Source: an uncultured Neomegalonema sp.
GTDB taxonomy: Bacteria > Pseudomonadota > Alphaproteobacteria > Rhodobacterales > Rhodobacteraceae
Assembly (NCBI GenBank): GCA_938008165.1
Contig: CALLLP010000015.1
Location: 1 to 64,000 of the forward strand
DNA: 64,000 bases
Direction: 5' to 3'
Both the position numbers and the translations under genes were made by a program. Below the pieces are notes generated by a model. The model saw only the letters and a program-made list of their open reading frames with translations. It ran no database searches and was not told the origin of the DNA. Shown in pieces: positions 18,483-27,398 of the stretch; within the stretch, counting starts at the first letter, position 1; every line of letters starts with the position of its first letter.

Positions 18483-19163
18483 TCATCGCTTGCGAGTCAG
18501 ATCGCATTGAAAAAGCACGTCGCCATCCTCGAACAGATAGGATTGCGCCGCCGGAACCAATGCCTCCTCCAGCGTATCGATCGGGGGCAGAGAAATCCCC
18601 GCGCGGCCCGAGCCGAAAATCTTTGGCGCGACCATGATATGCAATTCGTCCATCACGCCTTCTTGCAGGAAATGCGAGAGCGTCGTGGGGCCACCCTCGA
18701 TCAGAATTCGCCGAAACCCTCGGCGGGCAAGGGCCGCAAGCACGGCGGCGGGGGCAAGCCTGCCATCGGGCGCGGCGGGAATGGTGATGCGGTTTTCACC
18801 CGATTCCGCATGTCCCTGCCGGTTGAGCAACAAGGTGCGCGCGACCCCGTCTTTCAAACAGCGCGCATCGGGCGGAATGCGGCCATTCGGATCGATGACC
18901 ACCCGCGCCGGTGAGGCACCGTCACACAGCCTGACCGTCAACCGGGGATCATCCGCGATGATCGTGCCGACTCCGACCACCACGGCATCCACCCCCGCCC
19001 GCAAGCGATGAAGATGCGCCAACGCGCATTGGCCATTGATATACAAAGACCTGCCGGTCGGCGTTGCCACACGGCCATCGAGCGTTTGACCAACCTGCCC
19101 GATCACGCGCGGGGCGATGCCGGGGTCGATGATACCAAAGGGAAGATCGGGGTTATAACGCAT
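18483..19163 (-). CDS. RibD C-terminal-domain reductase-like protein (no deaminase domain)
   Basis: 226 residues forming only the dihydrofolate-reductase-like RibD_C domain: GQVGQTLDGRVA near 22, VDAVVVGVGTIIADDPRLTV near 60, and LIEGGPTTLSHFLQEGVMDE near 155 for the NADPH site. In the riboflavin pathway this domain reduces the ribosylamino pyrimidine, but the deaminase half is missing. It is last in the minus operon after cobQ (32-bp gap), with no evident Shine-Dalgarno before ATG 19163. A role tied to cobalamin is suggested by position, for instance through flavin supply for the lower ligand; this is inference. Confidence 0.85.
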   Translation of the reverse strand: MRYNPDLPFGIIDPGIAPRVIGQVGQTLDGRVATPTGRSLYINGQCALAHLHRLRAGVDAVVVGVGTIIADDPRLTVRLCDGASPARVVIDPNGRIPPDARCLKDGVARTLLLNRQGHAESGENRITIPAAPDGRLAPAAVLAALARRGFRRILIEGGPTTLSHFLQEGVMDELHIMVAPKIFGSGRAGISLPPIDTLEEALVPAAQSYLFEDGDVLFQCDLTRKR

Positions 19164-19195
19164 TGGGGATGATCAAGGGGATGGGAACAGTTCTG

Positions 19196-20653
19196 TCAAC
19201 GGGGCTCACGCGCCAGTGACAACATGACATCGAGATCGAGATGTTTTTCGAGATGGGCCGCGAGAGTATCCAGCGTCGTCTCCACATCGCCCGCATATGC
19301 CACCCCTCCCCCGCGCACGCCAAGACGTTCCAGAAACGCGGCCCGGAACGCATCGGCGGAAAACATGCCGTGTAGATAGGTGCCAAGCACGCCCCCATCC
19401 AATGAAACCGCCCCTTCGGCCATACCATCGATGTCGAACAGGGGCCGCGCGCGATCGGCACCCGTCGTCACGCCGATATGAATTTCATAGCCGGTCAGAT
19501 CGGTTCCACTGGCCGGATGATGCGCGGATATTCGGGTCAGGGATTTCTTCGGCGTCATGATCGTTTCGACATTGAGCAGGCCCAGTCCATCGGAAATACC
19601 CGCAGGACCCTCGATCCCTTCGGGGTCGTCGATGGTTTGGCCAAGCATCTGATATCCGCCACAAACACCTAAAATCATCCCCCCCCGACGACGGTGGGCG
19701 AGGAGATCGATATCCCATCCCTGCGCCCGCAAAAAGGCAAGATCGCCCCGCGTCGATTTGGTGCCGGGAATGATAACCAGCGCCGCGTCGCCGGGGATCG
19801 GCTGGCCCGGCGCAACCATTTCGACGGTGCAGCCCGGCTCGGCCCGCAGGGGATCGAGATCGTCGAAATTGGCGATGCGCGACAACTGAAGACACACGAT
19901 CCTGACCGCACCATGATGAACCGGCGCCCGTAGATCGGAGGCATCTTCGGCGGGCAGGCGACCGGCATCGGCGAACCATGGCGCAACGCCCAGACCCCGC
20001 CAGCCCGTCTGTGTCTCGATCAACCGATATCCATCGTCGAATAGCGATACATCGCCCCGAAACTTGTTGATGATAAAGCCTTTGATGCGCGCTGCATCCG
20101 CTGCATCGAGCACCGCTTGGGTGCCGACCACCTGCGCGATCACGCCGCCCCGGTCGATATCGCCGACCAGAATGACGGGCGTATCCGTCGCCTCGGCAAA
20201 GCCCATATTCGCAATATCGCCCGCCCGCAGATTGACCTCCGCCGGACTGCCTGCCCCTTCGACCAGCACAAGATCGACATCTTGAGAGATGCGATGAAAG
20301 GAGTCGAGTACCGCTTTGAGAAGGGTAGGTTTTAGCGCCGTGTAATCCCGCGCGGTGGCATGGCGCAGGCGGGTGCCCTGAACCACGACCTGCGCCCCGC
20401 GCTCGGTTTCGGGCTTCAGGAGGACGGGATTCATATGCACGCTCGTCGGCATCCGCGCGGCCAGCGCCTGCATGGCCTGCGCCCGCCCGATCTCGCCCCC
20501 GTCATCGGTCACGGCGGCATTGTTGGACATGTTCTGCGGCTTGAAGGGAGCGACCCGCAATCCCCGATTCGCATAGGCCCGCGCCAGACCCGCCACCAAC
20601 ATCGATTTTCCGACATTCGAGCCACAGCCCTGAATCATCAAGCGCGGAGTCAT
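19196..20653 (-). CDS. cobQ: Cobyric acid synthase
   Basis: 485 residues. Amidates the four remaining carboxyl side chains of adenosylcobyrinic acid a,c-diamide. The N-terminal dethiobiotin-synthetase-like part has P-loop [12 protein letters not shown] at residue 9 and [11 protein letters not shown] near 165; the C-terminal class I glutaminase part has the nucleophile Cys in [11 protein letters not shown] near 330 and a His-containing YLHGMFSAD near 427. Full length. It lies between cobU (24-bp gap) and the RibD_C gene in a minus-strand unit beginning at 21558. Confidence 0.96.
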   Translation of the reverse strand: MTPRLMIQGCGSNVGKSMLVAGLARAYANRGLRVAPFKPQNMSNNAAVTDDGGEIGRAQAMQALAARMPTSVHMNPVLLKPETERGAQVVVQGTRLRHATARDYTALKPTLLKAVLDSFHRISQDVDLVLVEGAGSPAEVNLRAGDIANMGFAEATDTPVILVGDIDRGGVIAQVVGTQAVLDAADAARIKGFIINKFRGDVSLFDDGYRLIETQTGWRGLGVAPWFADAGRLPAEDASDLRAPVHHGAVRIVCLQLSRIANFDDLDPLRAEPGCTVEMVAPGQPIPGDAALVIIPGTKSTRGDLAFLRAQGWDIDLLAHRRRGGMILGVCGGYQMLGQTIDDPEGIEGPAGISDGLGLLNVETIMTPKKSLTRISAHHPASGTDLTGYEIHIGVTTGADRARPLFDIDGMAEGAVSLDGGVLGTYLHGMFSADAFRAAFLERLGVRGGGVAYAGDVETTLDTLAAHLEKHLDLDVMLSLAREPR

Positions 20654-20677
20654 GATTGCGGTGTCACTCCCATCATG

Positions 20678-21190
20678 TCAGGCGCCATCGCCTTTCAGTG
20701 TCAGCGGCAATCCCGCGGCCACGAACTCCACATGATCGGCGGCGGCGGCGATACGCTGGTTCAGGCGTCCCTGCGCATCACGAAAATCGCGGGACAGCTT
20801 TTCCATCGGCACGAGGCCAAGGCCGATTTCATTCGAGACGAGAATGACCCGGTTCGGAATCGCATCGAGCGCCTCGATCAGCCGCCCGGTCTCCGCATCG
20901 ATATCGCGGCCATGATGCATGAGATTGGACAGCCAGAGCGTCAGGCAATCGACCAGAATCGTTATTTTATCGTCTTCTACATCATCCAGCACCTGTGCGA
21001 TCTCAAGCGGCTCCTCGATCACACCCCAGCTCTCGCTGCGCTCGGCCCGGTGGGCGGCGATGCGCGCATCCATTTCTCCGTCAAGCGCCTGTGCCGTGGC
21101 GAGATAGACATGCGGTGGCGTGGCGGCCAATGCCAGCGCCCGCGCCGTCTTGCCGGATCGCGCACCGCCCAGAACCAGCGAGACGCTCAT
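20678..21190 (-). CDS. cobU: Adenosylcobinamide kinase/guanylyltransferase
   Basis: 170 residues (also named cobP). Phosphorylates adenosylcobinamide and transfers GMP to it in nucleotide-loop assembly. P-loop LVLGGARSGKT at residues 5-15, then YLATAQALDGEMDARIAAHRAER, which carries the guanylylated His, and VDCLTLWLSNLM and VSNEIGLGLVP in the C-terminal half. The start codon overlaps the stop of the DUF1636 gene by 4 bp. Second gene of the minus cobalamin unit. Confidence 0.96.
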   Translation of the reverse strand: MSVSLVLGGARSGKTARALALAATPPHVYLATAQALDGEMDARIAAHRAERSESWGVIEEPLEIAQVLDDVEDDKITILVDCLTLWLSNLMHHGRDIDAETGRLIEALDAIPNRVILVSNEIGLGLVPMEKLSRDFRDAQGRLNQRIAAAADHVEFVAAGLPLTLKGDGA

Positions 21191-21558
21191 TGCGCCGGAG
21201 GAATCCGCGCGACGAAATGCCCTTTCACGCCCTGCGGCCATTGTTTGAAGGGCACCTGTCCTGTCTCGGCGGCGTGGTGAAGATGGGCATATTCCACAAT
21301 CGCCTCCGCCGCCTCGCGGTCGGGGGTAAACTTGCCGATCACATAGGTCAGCTTGCCCGGCGCGGTGACCGAGACATTGCAATGCCGCTCGCATCCCATG
21401 GTACAGGAGACGCGCGTGACGGTCAGGTTTTCCTGTCCTTCCGCGATGGCCTCGACATGCTCGGCCAGCATTTCGCCACCGGTCTTGTCGCCATGGTATT
21501 TCTCTTCGGGCGAATACTTGCAGGTATCGCATACAAAAATCGTCGTCGTCGTCATCAT
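21187..21558 (-). CDS. DUF1636 family cysteine-rich protein
   Basis: 123 residues. The start is MMTTTTIFVCDTCKY, then RVSCTMGCERHCNVS with four cysteines in total around the centre (Cys10, Cys13 in CDTC; CTMGCERHC), which looks like a metal or iron-sulfur site resembling thioredoxin-like ferredoxins. Such proteins recur in cobalamin clusters of alphaproteobacteria, without established function; metal delivery for corrin cobalt is inferred. First gene of the minus operon, overlapping cobU. Two adjacent ATGs at 21558 and 21555 are possible starts. Divergent from the DUF6732-cbiX operon across 205 bp. Confidence 0.85.
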   Translation of the reverse strand: MMTTTTIFVCDTCKYSPEEKYHGDKTGGEMLAEHVEAIAEGQENLTVTRVSCTMGCERHCNVSVTAPGKLTYVIGKFTPDREAAEAIVEYAHLHHAAETGQVPFKQWPQGVKGHFVARIPPAQ

Positions 21559-21592
21559 GACCCCGGAAGTCGTATTTCCATTTGCCGCGCTC

Positions 21593-21607
21593 TTAACGCA
21601 AGCGTAA
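21593..21607. promoter_or_regulatory. Near-palindrome in the cob divergent region
   Basis: TTAACGCAAGCGTAA is an inverted repeat with one extra base, placed 35 bp upstream of the DUF1636 start in the shared intergenic region of the two cobalamin operons. It could be an operator; no known regulator motif was matched. Confidence 0.3.
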
Positions 21608-21713
21608 GGAAAGCGCCACGGAACAGTGCGCCTTTTCACCGAAGGCCGACCGGAGCCGCCGAAGAAGCCCGACCCATACCGGGGGGCGACAAGCGGGCCT
21701 GCCGCGCCGCGCG

Positions 21714-21756
21714 CTCCTTTTGCGCGGCATCCTTCGGTGACGATGCGCAAAAGGGG
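21714..21756 (+). promoter_or_regulatory. Hairpin that covers the ribosome binding site of the cob operon
   Basis: CCTTTTGCGC (21716-21725) pairs perfectly with GCGCAAAAGG (21745-21754), extendable by a G-T and a C-G pair, with an inner ATC/GAT helix capped by CTTCGG, a stable UUCG-type loop. The 3' arm includes AAAAGGGG, the Shine-Dalgarno for the ATG at 21764. This would hold the start site closed unless opened. No B12-box (AGCCAGGAGACC) was found upstream, so a cobalamin riboswitch is not shown. Confidence 0.55.
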
Positions 21757-21763
21757 GACCGTC

Positions 21764-21973
21764 ATGATACGACTGGCACTTCTCGCGACCCTGCTGGCCA
21801 CGCCCGCACAGGCGCATATCGGCCATCTGGGCGAGGTCGCAGGGCATGGGCATTGGATCGGGCTGGGCGCATTGGCGGGGGCCGCAATCCTCGCCGGGCT
21901 GCTCGGCAAGGGCAAACCGGCACAGCCGAACCCCGAAACCGACGACCCCGAAACCGAGGAGTGCCCCGCATGA
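21764..21973 (+). CDS. Small DUF6732-like membrane protein
   Basis: 69 residues: a short signal peptide or membrane anchor (MIRLALLATLLATPAQA), then HIGHLGEVAGHGHW, a second hydrophobic stretch (IGLGALAGAAILAGLLG) and an acidic tail ending DPETEECPA. Several histidines follow the leader, suggesting a metal role. It is the first gene of the plus cobalamin operon and overlaps cbiX by 4 bp. The assignment to DUF6732 is from recalled resemblance to Rhodobacterales proteins at this position and is tentative. Translation start lies under the hairpin at 21714-21756. Confidence 0.65.
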   Translation: MIRLALLATLLATPAQAHIGHLGEVAGHGHWIGLGALAGAAILAGLLGKGKPAQPNPETDDPETEECPA

Positions 21974-23076
21974 GCAAGAAATATGGCGTTATGGTCTGCG
22001 GCCACGGGTCGCGCTCGCAAGCGGCGGTGGATGAATTCGCAGTCGTCTCGACCCGCCTGCGCGAACGCTTTCCGAATTGGCCCGTGGAATACGGGTATCT
22101 GGAATTCGCAAACCCCGTCATCCGTGACGGTCTCGATGCCCTGCGCGAGAAGGGATGCGATGAAATCCTCGCCGTGCCGGGGATGTTATTCGCCGCCGGT
22201 CATGCGAAAAACGACATTCCGACCGTGTTGAATACTTATGCCAAAAAACACGATATAACAATTCACTACGGGCGCGAACTGGGCGTTGATCCAAAGATGA
22301 TCGCCGCCGCCGGACACCGGGTTCGCCAAGCGGTCGAGCAAGCGAATGCCGATCATGGCGAGATGCCCAATCACGAAGTGTGTCTCGTCGTCATCGGGCG
22401 CGGAGCCAGCGACCCGGACGCGAATTCCAATGTCGCGAAGATCACCCGGATGCTGTGGGAGGGCATGGGCTTCGGATGGGCCGAGACGGGCTATTCGGGC
22501 GTGACCTTTCCACTGGTCGAGCCATGCTTGCAGCAGGTATCAAAGCTGGGCTTCAAGCGCATCATCGTATTCCCTTATTTCCTGTTCACCGGCATCCTGA
22601 TCGACCGGATCTATGGTTTTACCGATGAGGTTGCGGCGGCGCATCCCGATATTCAGTTCGTGAAAGCCGGATATCTCAACGACCATGACAAGGTGATCGA
22701 TACTTTTCAGGAACGCGTGACGGAGATTCTGGCGGGCGAGAACCTGATGAACTGTGCCATGTGCAAGTACCGCGCGCAGGTGCTTGGCTTCGAGGCGGAG
22801 GTCGGCGCGGCGCAGGAAAGCCATCACCACCATGTCGAAGGACAAGGGGCGAGCGCGCCGGGGTCGAATGTCGCGGATTGCAAGCATTGCGATACGTTCT
22901 GCACCGGCGCATGCAGGCTGGCGGATGCCGGGCATCACCATCATCACCACGGTCACGACCACGGCGACGGGCATTCCCATGCGCATTCCCACGATCACGA
23001 CCATCATCACCATCCGCACCCCCATGCCGATCATCCGATGGGACCGGAAAGCGTGCGGGGACGGATCAAGACCTGA
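21970..23076 (+). CDS. cbiX: Sirohydrochlorin cobaltochelatase (CbiX long form) with His-rich tail
   Basis: 368 residues. Two chelatase halves: MVCGHGSRSQAAVDEF with catalytic His12 and MLFAAGHAKNDIP in the first, VIGRGASDPDAN and FPYFLFTGILIDRI in the second. Inserts cobalt into sirohydrochlorin, opening the cobalamin branch. The C-terminal third has NCAMCKYR and CKHCDTFCTGAC cysteine motifs, known in CbiX proteins for an iron-sulfur cluster, and a tail after residue 320 of over twenty histidines that should bind metal. Operon gene 2; overlaps DUF6732 and cobH by 4 bp and 1 bp respectively. CbiX points to early cobalt insertion. Confidence 0.95.
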   Translation: MSKKYGVMVCGHGSRSQAAVDEFAVVSTRLRERFPNWPVEYGYLEFANPVIRDGLDALREKGCDEILAVPGMLFAAGHAKNDIPTVLNTYAKKHDITIHYGRELGVDPKMIAAAGHRVRQAVEQANADHGEMPNHEVCLVVIGRGASDPDANSNVAKITRMLWEGMGFGWAETGYSGVTFPLVEPCLQQVSKLGFKRIIVFPYFLFTGILIDRIYGFTDEVAAAHPDIQFVKAGYLNDHDKVIDTFQERVTEILAGENLMNCAMCKYRAQVLGFEAEVGAAQESHHHHVEGQGASAPGSNVADCKHCDTFCTGACRLADAGHHHHHHGHDHGDGHSHAHSHDHDHHHHPHPHADHPMGPESVRGRIKT

Positions 23077-23717
23077 TGGCTGATCGCCCCTCCTTCGCCT
23101 ACGAACGCGATCCCGCCGCGATCTACGCCGAATCCTTTGCCACTGTCCGGGCGGAGGCCAATCTGGCGCGTATCCCCGACAATCTGCACCCGGTCGCCAT
23201 CCGGTTGATCCATGCCTGCGGGATGGTGGATGTGGCCGATGACCTGACTTTTTCGGAGGATGCGGCGACGGCGGGGGCGGCGGCCTTGGCGGCGGGCGCG
23301 CCGATCCTATGCGATTGCGAGATGGTCGCGGCGGGGATCATCAAGCGGCGCCTGCCCGCCTCGAACGAGGTCATCGTCACGCTCAACGATCCGCGCGTGG
23401 CGATGCTGGCGGCCAAGCTGAAAACCACGCGATCGGCGGCGGCGGTCGTGTTGTGGCGCGAGCATCTGGCGGGGGCGGTCGTGGCCATCGGGAATGCGCC
23501 GACGGCCCTGTTCAACCTGTTGGAACGCCTTGATACCGCATGGCCAAAACCAGCCGTCATTCTGGGGTTTCCCGTCGGTTTCGTCGGGGCAGCCGAGAGC
23601 AAGGCCGAACTGGCCCGCGATCCGCGCGGGGTGCCTTATGTGGCCCTGCAAGGCCGCCGGGGCGGCTCTGCCATGGCGAGCGCGGCGGTGAATGCGCTGG
23701 CGGGGGGATTGGAATGA
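23076..23717 (+). CDS. cobH: Precorrin-8X methylmutase
   Basis: 213 residues (cbiC equivalent). Moves the C11 methyl to C12, giving hydrogenobyrinate or cobyrinate. The catalytic His is in IRLIHACGMVD near residue 45, and GAPILCDCEMVAAGI near 75 and GNAPTALFNLLE near 135 are conserved. Its ATG shares one base with the cbiX TGA stop, so both are translated together; its own stop overlaps cobL. Confidence 0.95.
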   Translation: MADRPSFAYERDPAAIYAESFATVRAEANLARIPDNLHPVAIRLIHACGMVDVADDLTFSEDAATAGAAALAAGAPILCDCEMVAAGIIKRRLPASNEVIVTLNDPRVAMLAAKLKTTRSAAAVVLWREHLAGAVVAIGNAPTALFNLLERLDTAWPKPAVILGFPVGFVGAAESKAELARDPRGVPYVALQGRRGGSAMASAAVNALAGGLE

Positions 23718-24919
23718 CCCCTTGGCTGCATGTCGTCGGCATCGGGGAAGATGGCCTATCGGGCCTATCCGCCGCCGCCCGCGCACAGGTCGAAACGGCG
23801 GAGGTTATCGTCGGGGGCGACCGGCATCACGCCCTGGCGCCCAATATCACCGCCGAGCGGGTCGCGTGGCCCTCGCCCTTCGATGCGATGATCGCGGCGA
23901 TTCGCGGGTATCGCGGCACGCGGGTCGTAGTGCTGGTGACGGGCGATCCGCTATGGTTCAGCGTCGGAGCGCGGCTGTCCAATCCGAAATACGAGGCGCA
24001 TATCCCCGCGAACGAAATCGTCTATCATCCTCAACTTTCGGCGTTTCAATGGGCCGCCGCACGTATGGGCTGGTCATTGGCCGATACCGAAACCCTGACC
24101 GCCCATGGCCGCCCCGCCGAGCAGATCGTTCCCGCCTTCTGGCCCGGCGCGCGCCTGCTGATCCTGACGGCAGGGGCGCAGACACCCGGCGAAATCGCGG
24201 CGCTGCTGACGGCGCGGGGCTTTGGCGAATCGCGCCTGACGGTGCTCGGCGCGCTGGGCGGGCCGGACGAAAAACGCATCGACGGGCTGGCGCAGGATTG
24301 GCACGCCCCCTCCCCCGCTTTCCACACCCTCGCGGTCGAGGTGGCGGGCGCAGGACGGCTATTGCCGCGTATACCGGGCCTGCCGGACGATGCCTTCACC
24401 CATGACGGCACGATGACCAAGCGCGAAATCCGCGCCCTGACTCTCGCAAAGCTGATGCCTGCGCGGGGGGAATGGCTGTGGGATATCGGCTGTGGCTGCG
24501 GCTCCGTCTCGGTCGAGTGGATGCGCGCCGCGCCCGATGCGCTGGCCACCGGCATCGATCACCGGGCGGAGCGCCTGACCATGGCCCGCATCAACGCGAA
24601 CCAGCTTGGCACCCCGCGTCTTGCGCTGGTCGAGGGCCGCGCGCCCGATGCCTTGGCGGGATTGCCCGCGCCCCATGCCGTGTTCATCGGCGGGGGCCTG
24701 TCGGAAGCGGTGATCGACGCGGCACTTGCCGCCCTGCGCCGGGGCGGACGGCTCGTCGCGAATGCCGTGACACTGGAATCCGAAGCGCTGCTCACACAGG
24801 CCCATGCGGCCCATGGCGGCGATTTGGTGCGCCTCTCCGTTGCCCGCGCCGAGGCCGTCGGTCCCTATCGCGGATGGCGCGCGGCGATGCCGGTGACGCA
24901 ATGGAGCCTGTTGACATGA
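23714..24919 (+). CDS. cobL: Precorrin-6Y C5,15-methyltransferase (decarboxylating), CbiE/CbiT fusion
   Basis: 401 residues. N-terminal CbiE-type methylase domain (residues 1-200, VVGIGEDGLSGLS and LVTGDPLWFSVG) methylates C5; C-terminal CbiT-type domain (about 225-400) has the SAM motif LWDIGCGCGSVSVEW and methylates C15 with loss of the acetate carboxyl. Full length with no gap. ATGA overlaps link it to cobH before and cobI after. Confidence 0.95.
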   Translation: MTPWLHVVGIGEDGLSGLSAAARAQVETAEVIVGGDRHHALAPNITAERVAWPSPFDAMIAAIRGYRGTRVVVLVTGDPLWFSVGARLSNPKYEAHIPANEIVYHPQLSAFQWAAARMGWSLADTETLTAHGRPAEQIVPAFWPGARLLILTAGAQTPGEIAALLTARGFGESRLTVLGALGGPDEKRIDGLAQDWHAPSPAFHTLAVEVAGAGRLLPRIPGLPDDAFTHDGTMTKREIRALTLAKLMPARGEWLWDIGCGCGSVSVEWMRAAPDALATGIDHRAERLTMARINANQLGTPRLALVEGRAPDALAGLPAPHAVFIGGGLSEAVIDAALAALRRGGRLVANAVTLESEALLTQAHAAHGGDLVRLSVARAEAVGPYRGWRAAMPVTQWSLLT

Positions 24920-25623
24920 GCGGCATATTCTACGGCATCGGCGTCGGACCCGGCGACCCGGAACTGATGACACTCAAGGCCCATCGCCTGATTTCGGCGG
25001 CGCGGATCGTTGCTTATCCCGCCCCGGATTCCGGTGAGAGCTTTGCCCGGTCCATCGCGGCGGAGGCCATGCGCGCGGATGCAATCGAGATTCCGATGAT
25101 CGTGCCCATGCGGGTCGAGCGGTTTCCGGCGCAGGATGTCTATGCCAAGGCGGCGCAGACCATCGCGCAGCATCTGGAGGCGGGCGAAGACGTCGTGGTC
25201 CTGTGCGAAGGCGATCCATTTTTCTACGGCAGTTTCATGTATCTATTCGCTCGGTTATCGGAGCGGTTTCGCTGCGAGGTGGTGCCGGGGGTTTCGTCGC
25301 TTGCCGCATGTTCGGCGGCGCTGGCCCGGCCCCTGACAGCGCGCAACGATGTGCTGACCGTGTTGCCCGGCCCGTTGGAAGACGACGCGATGCGTGCCCG
25401 GATCGATACGGCGCAGGCCATCGCCATCATGAAGGTCGGGCGGCATTTGCCCCGGCTTCGGGCTTTGCTGGAGGAGATGGAGCTGACCGCCTGCGCCGGA
25501 TATGTCGAGCGGGCATCGCTTGCGGCCCAGAAGGTCATGCCCTTGGCCGATGCGCCCGCCATGGCACCGTATTTCTCGATGATTTTGATCTACAAGGGGA
25601 ACGACCCGTGGCTGAACCCGTAA
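24916..25623 (+). CDS. cobI: Precorrin-2 C20-methyltransferase
   Basis: 235 residues (cbiL equivalent). SAM-dependent C20 methylation of (cobalt-)precorrin-2. Motifs: YGIGVGPGDPELMTLKA at residue 6, CEGDPFFYGSF near 97, VVPGVSSLAACSA near 120, the hallmark of cobalt-precorrin tetrapyrrole methylases. Its 3' end overlaps the 5' end of the cbiG/cobJ gene by 16 bp. Part of the fully overlapping plus cob operon. Confidence 0.95.
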   Translation: MSGIFYGIGVGPGDPELMTLKAHRLISAARIVAYPAPDSGESFARSIAAEAMRADAIEIPMIVPMRVERFPAQDVYAKAAQTIAQHLEAGEDVVVLCEGDPFFYGSFMYLFARLSERFRCEVVPGVSSLAACSAALARPLTARNDVLTVLPGPLEDDAMRARIDTAQAIAIMKVGRHLPRLRALLEEMELTACAGYVERASLAAQKVMPLADAPAMAPYFSMILIYKGNDPWLNP

Positions 25624-27398
25624 TCCTGTGTCTGTCGCGGTCAGGTGAACCGGTGGCGCATCGTATTGCCACCGCCCTTGGCGCGCCCGTGCATGGCCGC
25701 GAGGGTCGGGTCGATATGGCCGATGCGGTCTTTCCCAATGCCCTTGACCATGCCCGCGACCTCTTTGCCGCCGGTGTGCCGATCATCGGGGTCTGTGCCG
25801 CCGGTATCCTGATCCGCGCGGTCGCGCCCCTGCTGAACGACAAGCGCGCGGAGCCACCCGTGGTCGCCATCTCCGATGACGGGGCGTCCATCGTGCCGCT
25901 CTTGGGCGGTCACCGGGGAGCAAATCGCCTCGCGCGGGACATCGCCAAAGTTCTGGAGGGCAAAGCGGCGGTCACGACTGCGGGCGATATTGCGCTCGGC
26001 ATCGCCTTGGACGAGCCGCCCGCCGGATGGCGGCTGGCCAATCCGCTGGATGCAAAAAACGTCATGGCGCGGATGCTCTCAGGCGAGGGCGTGCGGCGGA
26101 TCGGCGAGTATGCGGATACGCCATGGCTGGATGACCTGCCCGCCGACAATGCCTCAGAGCTGAAAGCCCTCGCAACGGCCAAACCGGCTCAGGGCAACGG
26201 GGCGCAGCTCGTCTATCACCCGCAAATCCATACGCTGGGGGTCGGATGTGCCCGCCATTGCGACCCCGCCGAACTGATCGACCTGACCGAGCGCAGTCTC
26301 TCCGATGCCGATATTGCCGCCGGATCGATCGCCTGCGTGGCCTCGCTCGATCTGAAGGCGGATGAACGCGCCATGAATGCCTTGGCCGCTCATCTGGGCG
26401 TTCCGTATCGCGTTTTCGATGCGGCAACGCTGGAGCGTGAGACCCCCCGGCTTGCCAATCCGTCCGAAGTGGTCTTCGCCGAGGTCGGCTGTCACGGCGT
26501 CAGTGAAGGGGCGGCACTGGCGGCAGCGGGACCGCAGGGCACCCTCGTAGTGGAGAAGCAAAAAACCGCCAATGCCACCCTCGCCATCGCCCGCATGCCG
26601 GAACCACTGATCGCCCTAAAGGGCCGCAAGCGGGGTCGCGTCTCGCTCGTTGGCATCGGGCCGGGGCAAGCGGCATGGCGCACGCCCGAAGCGTCGCGCA
26701 TGATCGCCGAAGCGGAGGAATTGATCGGCTATGGCCTTTATATCGATCTGCTGGGGCCTCTGGCGGCGGGCAAGCCGCGCCATGATTACCCGCTTGGGGG
26801 CGAGGAGGCGCGCTGCCGCTTTGCGCTGGAACGGGCGGGCGAGGGGCGCGATGTGGCGCTTGTCTGTTCGGGCGATGCGGGCATCTACGCGATGGGCGCG
26901 CTGGTTTTCGAATTGCTCGACAAGGGGGGCCTGAGCGATGCGGCCTCGCGGGTCGAGGTGGTCTCCGCCCCCGGCGTATCGGCGTTGCAAGCGGCGGCGG
27001 CGCGGGCGGGGGCACCGCTGGGGCATGATTTCTGTGCGATTTCCCTGTCAGACCTGCTTACCCCACGCGAGGACATCCTGCGCCGGATCATAGCGGCGGC
27101 AGAAGGGGATTTCGTCATCGCCTTCTACAACCCGGTCTCGAAGACCCGCCGGACCCTGCTGGCCGAAGCCCGCGAGATCCTGCTCGCCCATCGCCCTGCC
27201 GAAACGCCGGTTCTGTTGGCCTCGTCGCTGGGGAGGCCGGAGGAAAAGCTGGTCTATCGCGATCTGTCGGCGCTGAAAGTGGACGAAGTGGACATGCTCA
27301 CTGTCGTGCTGATCGGCTCGTCGCAATCGCGGGTTACAGCGGGCGGGCGGATGTATACGCCGCGCGGGTATGCAAAGAAGATGGAGACGAAGCCATGA
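25608..27398 (+). CDS. cobJ: CbiG-CobJ fusion: cobalt-precorrin 5A hydrolase-like plus precorrin-3B C17-methyltransferase
   Basis: 596 residues starting at GTG 25608, with AGGGGA 7 nt upstream inside cobI. Residues 1-330 are CbiG-like: an N-terminal domain (ILCLSRSGEPVAHRIA, VGICAAGILIRAVAPL-type segment) and the C-terminal part HTLGVGCARHCDP with GCHGVSEGAALAAA. Residues 345-590 are the CobJ/CbiH methylase: VSLVGIGPGQAAWRT, CSGDAGIYAMGALVFEL and VVSAPGVSALQAAAARAG. CobJ contracts the ring; CbiG normally removes the C2 unit in the cobalt-first route. Same order of domains is known in other alphaproteobacteria. Confidence 0.92.
   Translation: MAEPVILCLSRSGEPVAHRIATALGAPVHGREGRVDMADAVFPNALDHARDLFAAGVPIIGVCAAGILIRAVAPLLNDKRAEPPVVAISDDGASIVPLLGGHRGANRLARDIAKVLEGKAAVTTAGDIALGIALDEPPAGWRLANPLDAKNVMARMLSGEGVRRIGEYADTPWLDDLPADNASELKALATAKPAQGNGAQLVYHPQIHTLGVGCARHCDPAELIDLTERSLSDADIAAGSIACVASLDLKADERAMNALAAHLGVPYRVFDAATLERETPRLANPSEVVFAEVGCHGVSEGAALAAAGPQGTLVVEKQKTANATLAIARMPEPLIALKGRKRGRVSLVGIGPGQAAWRTPEASRMIAEAEELIGYGLYIDLLGPLAAGKPRHDYPLGGEEARCRFALERAGEGRDVALVCSGDAGIYAMGALVFELLDKGGLSDAASRVEVVSAPGVSALQAAAARAGAPLGHDFCAISLSDLLTPREDILRRIIAAAEGDFVIAFYNPVSKTRRTLLAEAREILLAHRPAETPVLLASSLGRPEEKLVYRDLSALKVDEVDMLTVVLIGSSQSRVTAGGRMYTPRGYAKKMETKP

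Noticed and set aside
21559-21763. Cobalamin riboswitch in the leader between the two cob operons
   Set aside because: Searched by eye on both strands for the B12 box and the conserved core; only a partial look-alike near 21590-21615 was found. Kept as an open test, not as a feature.
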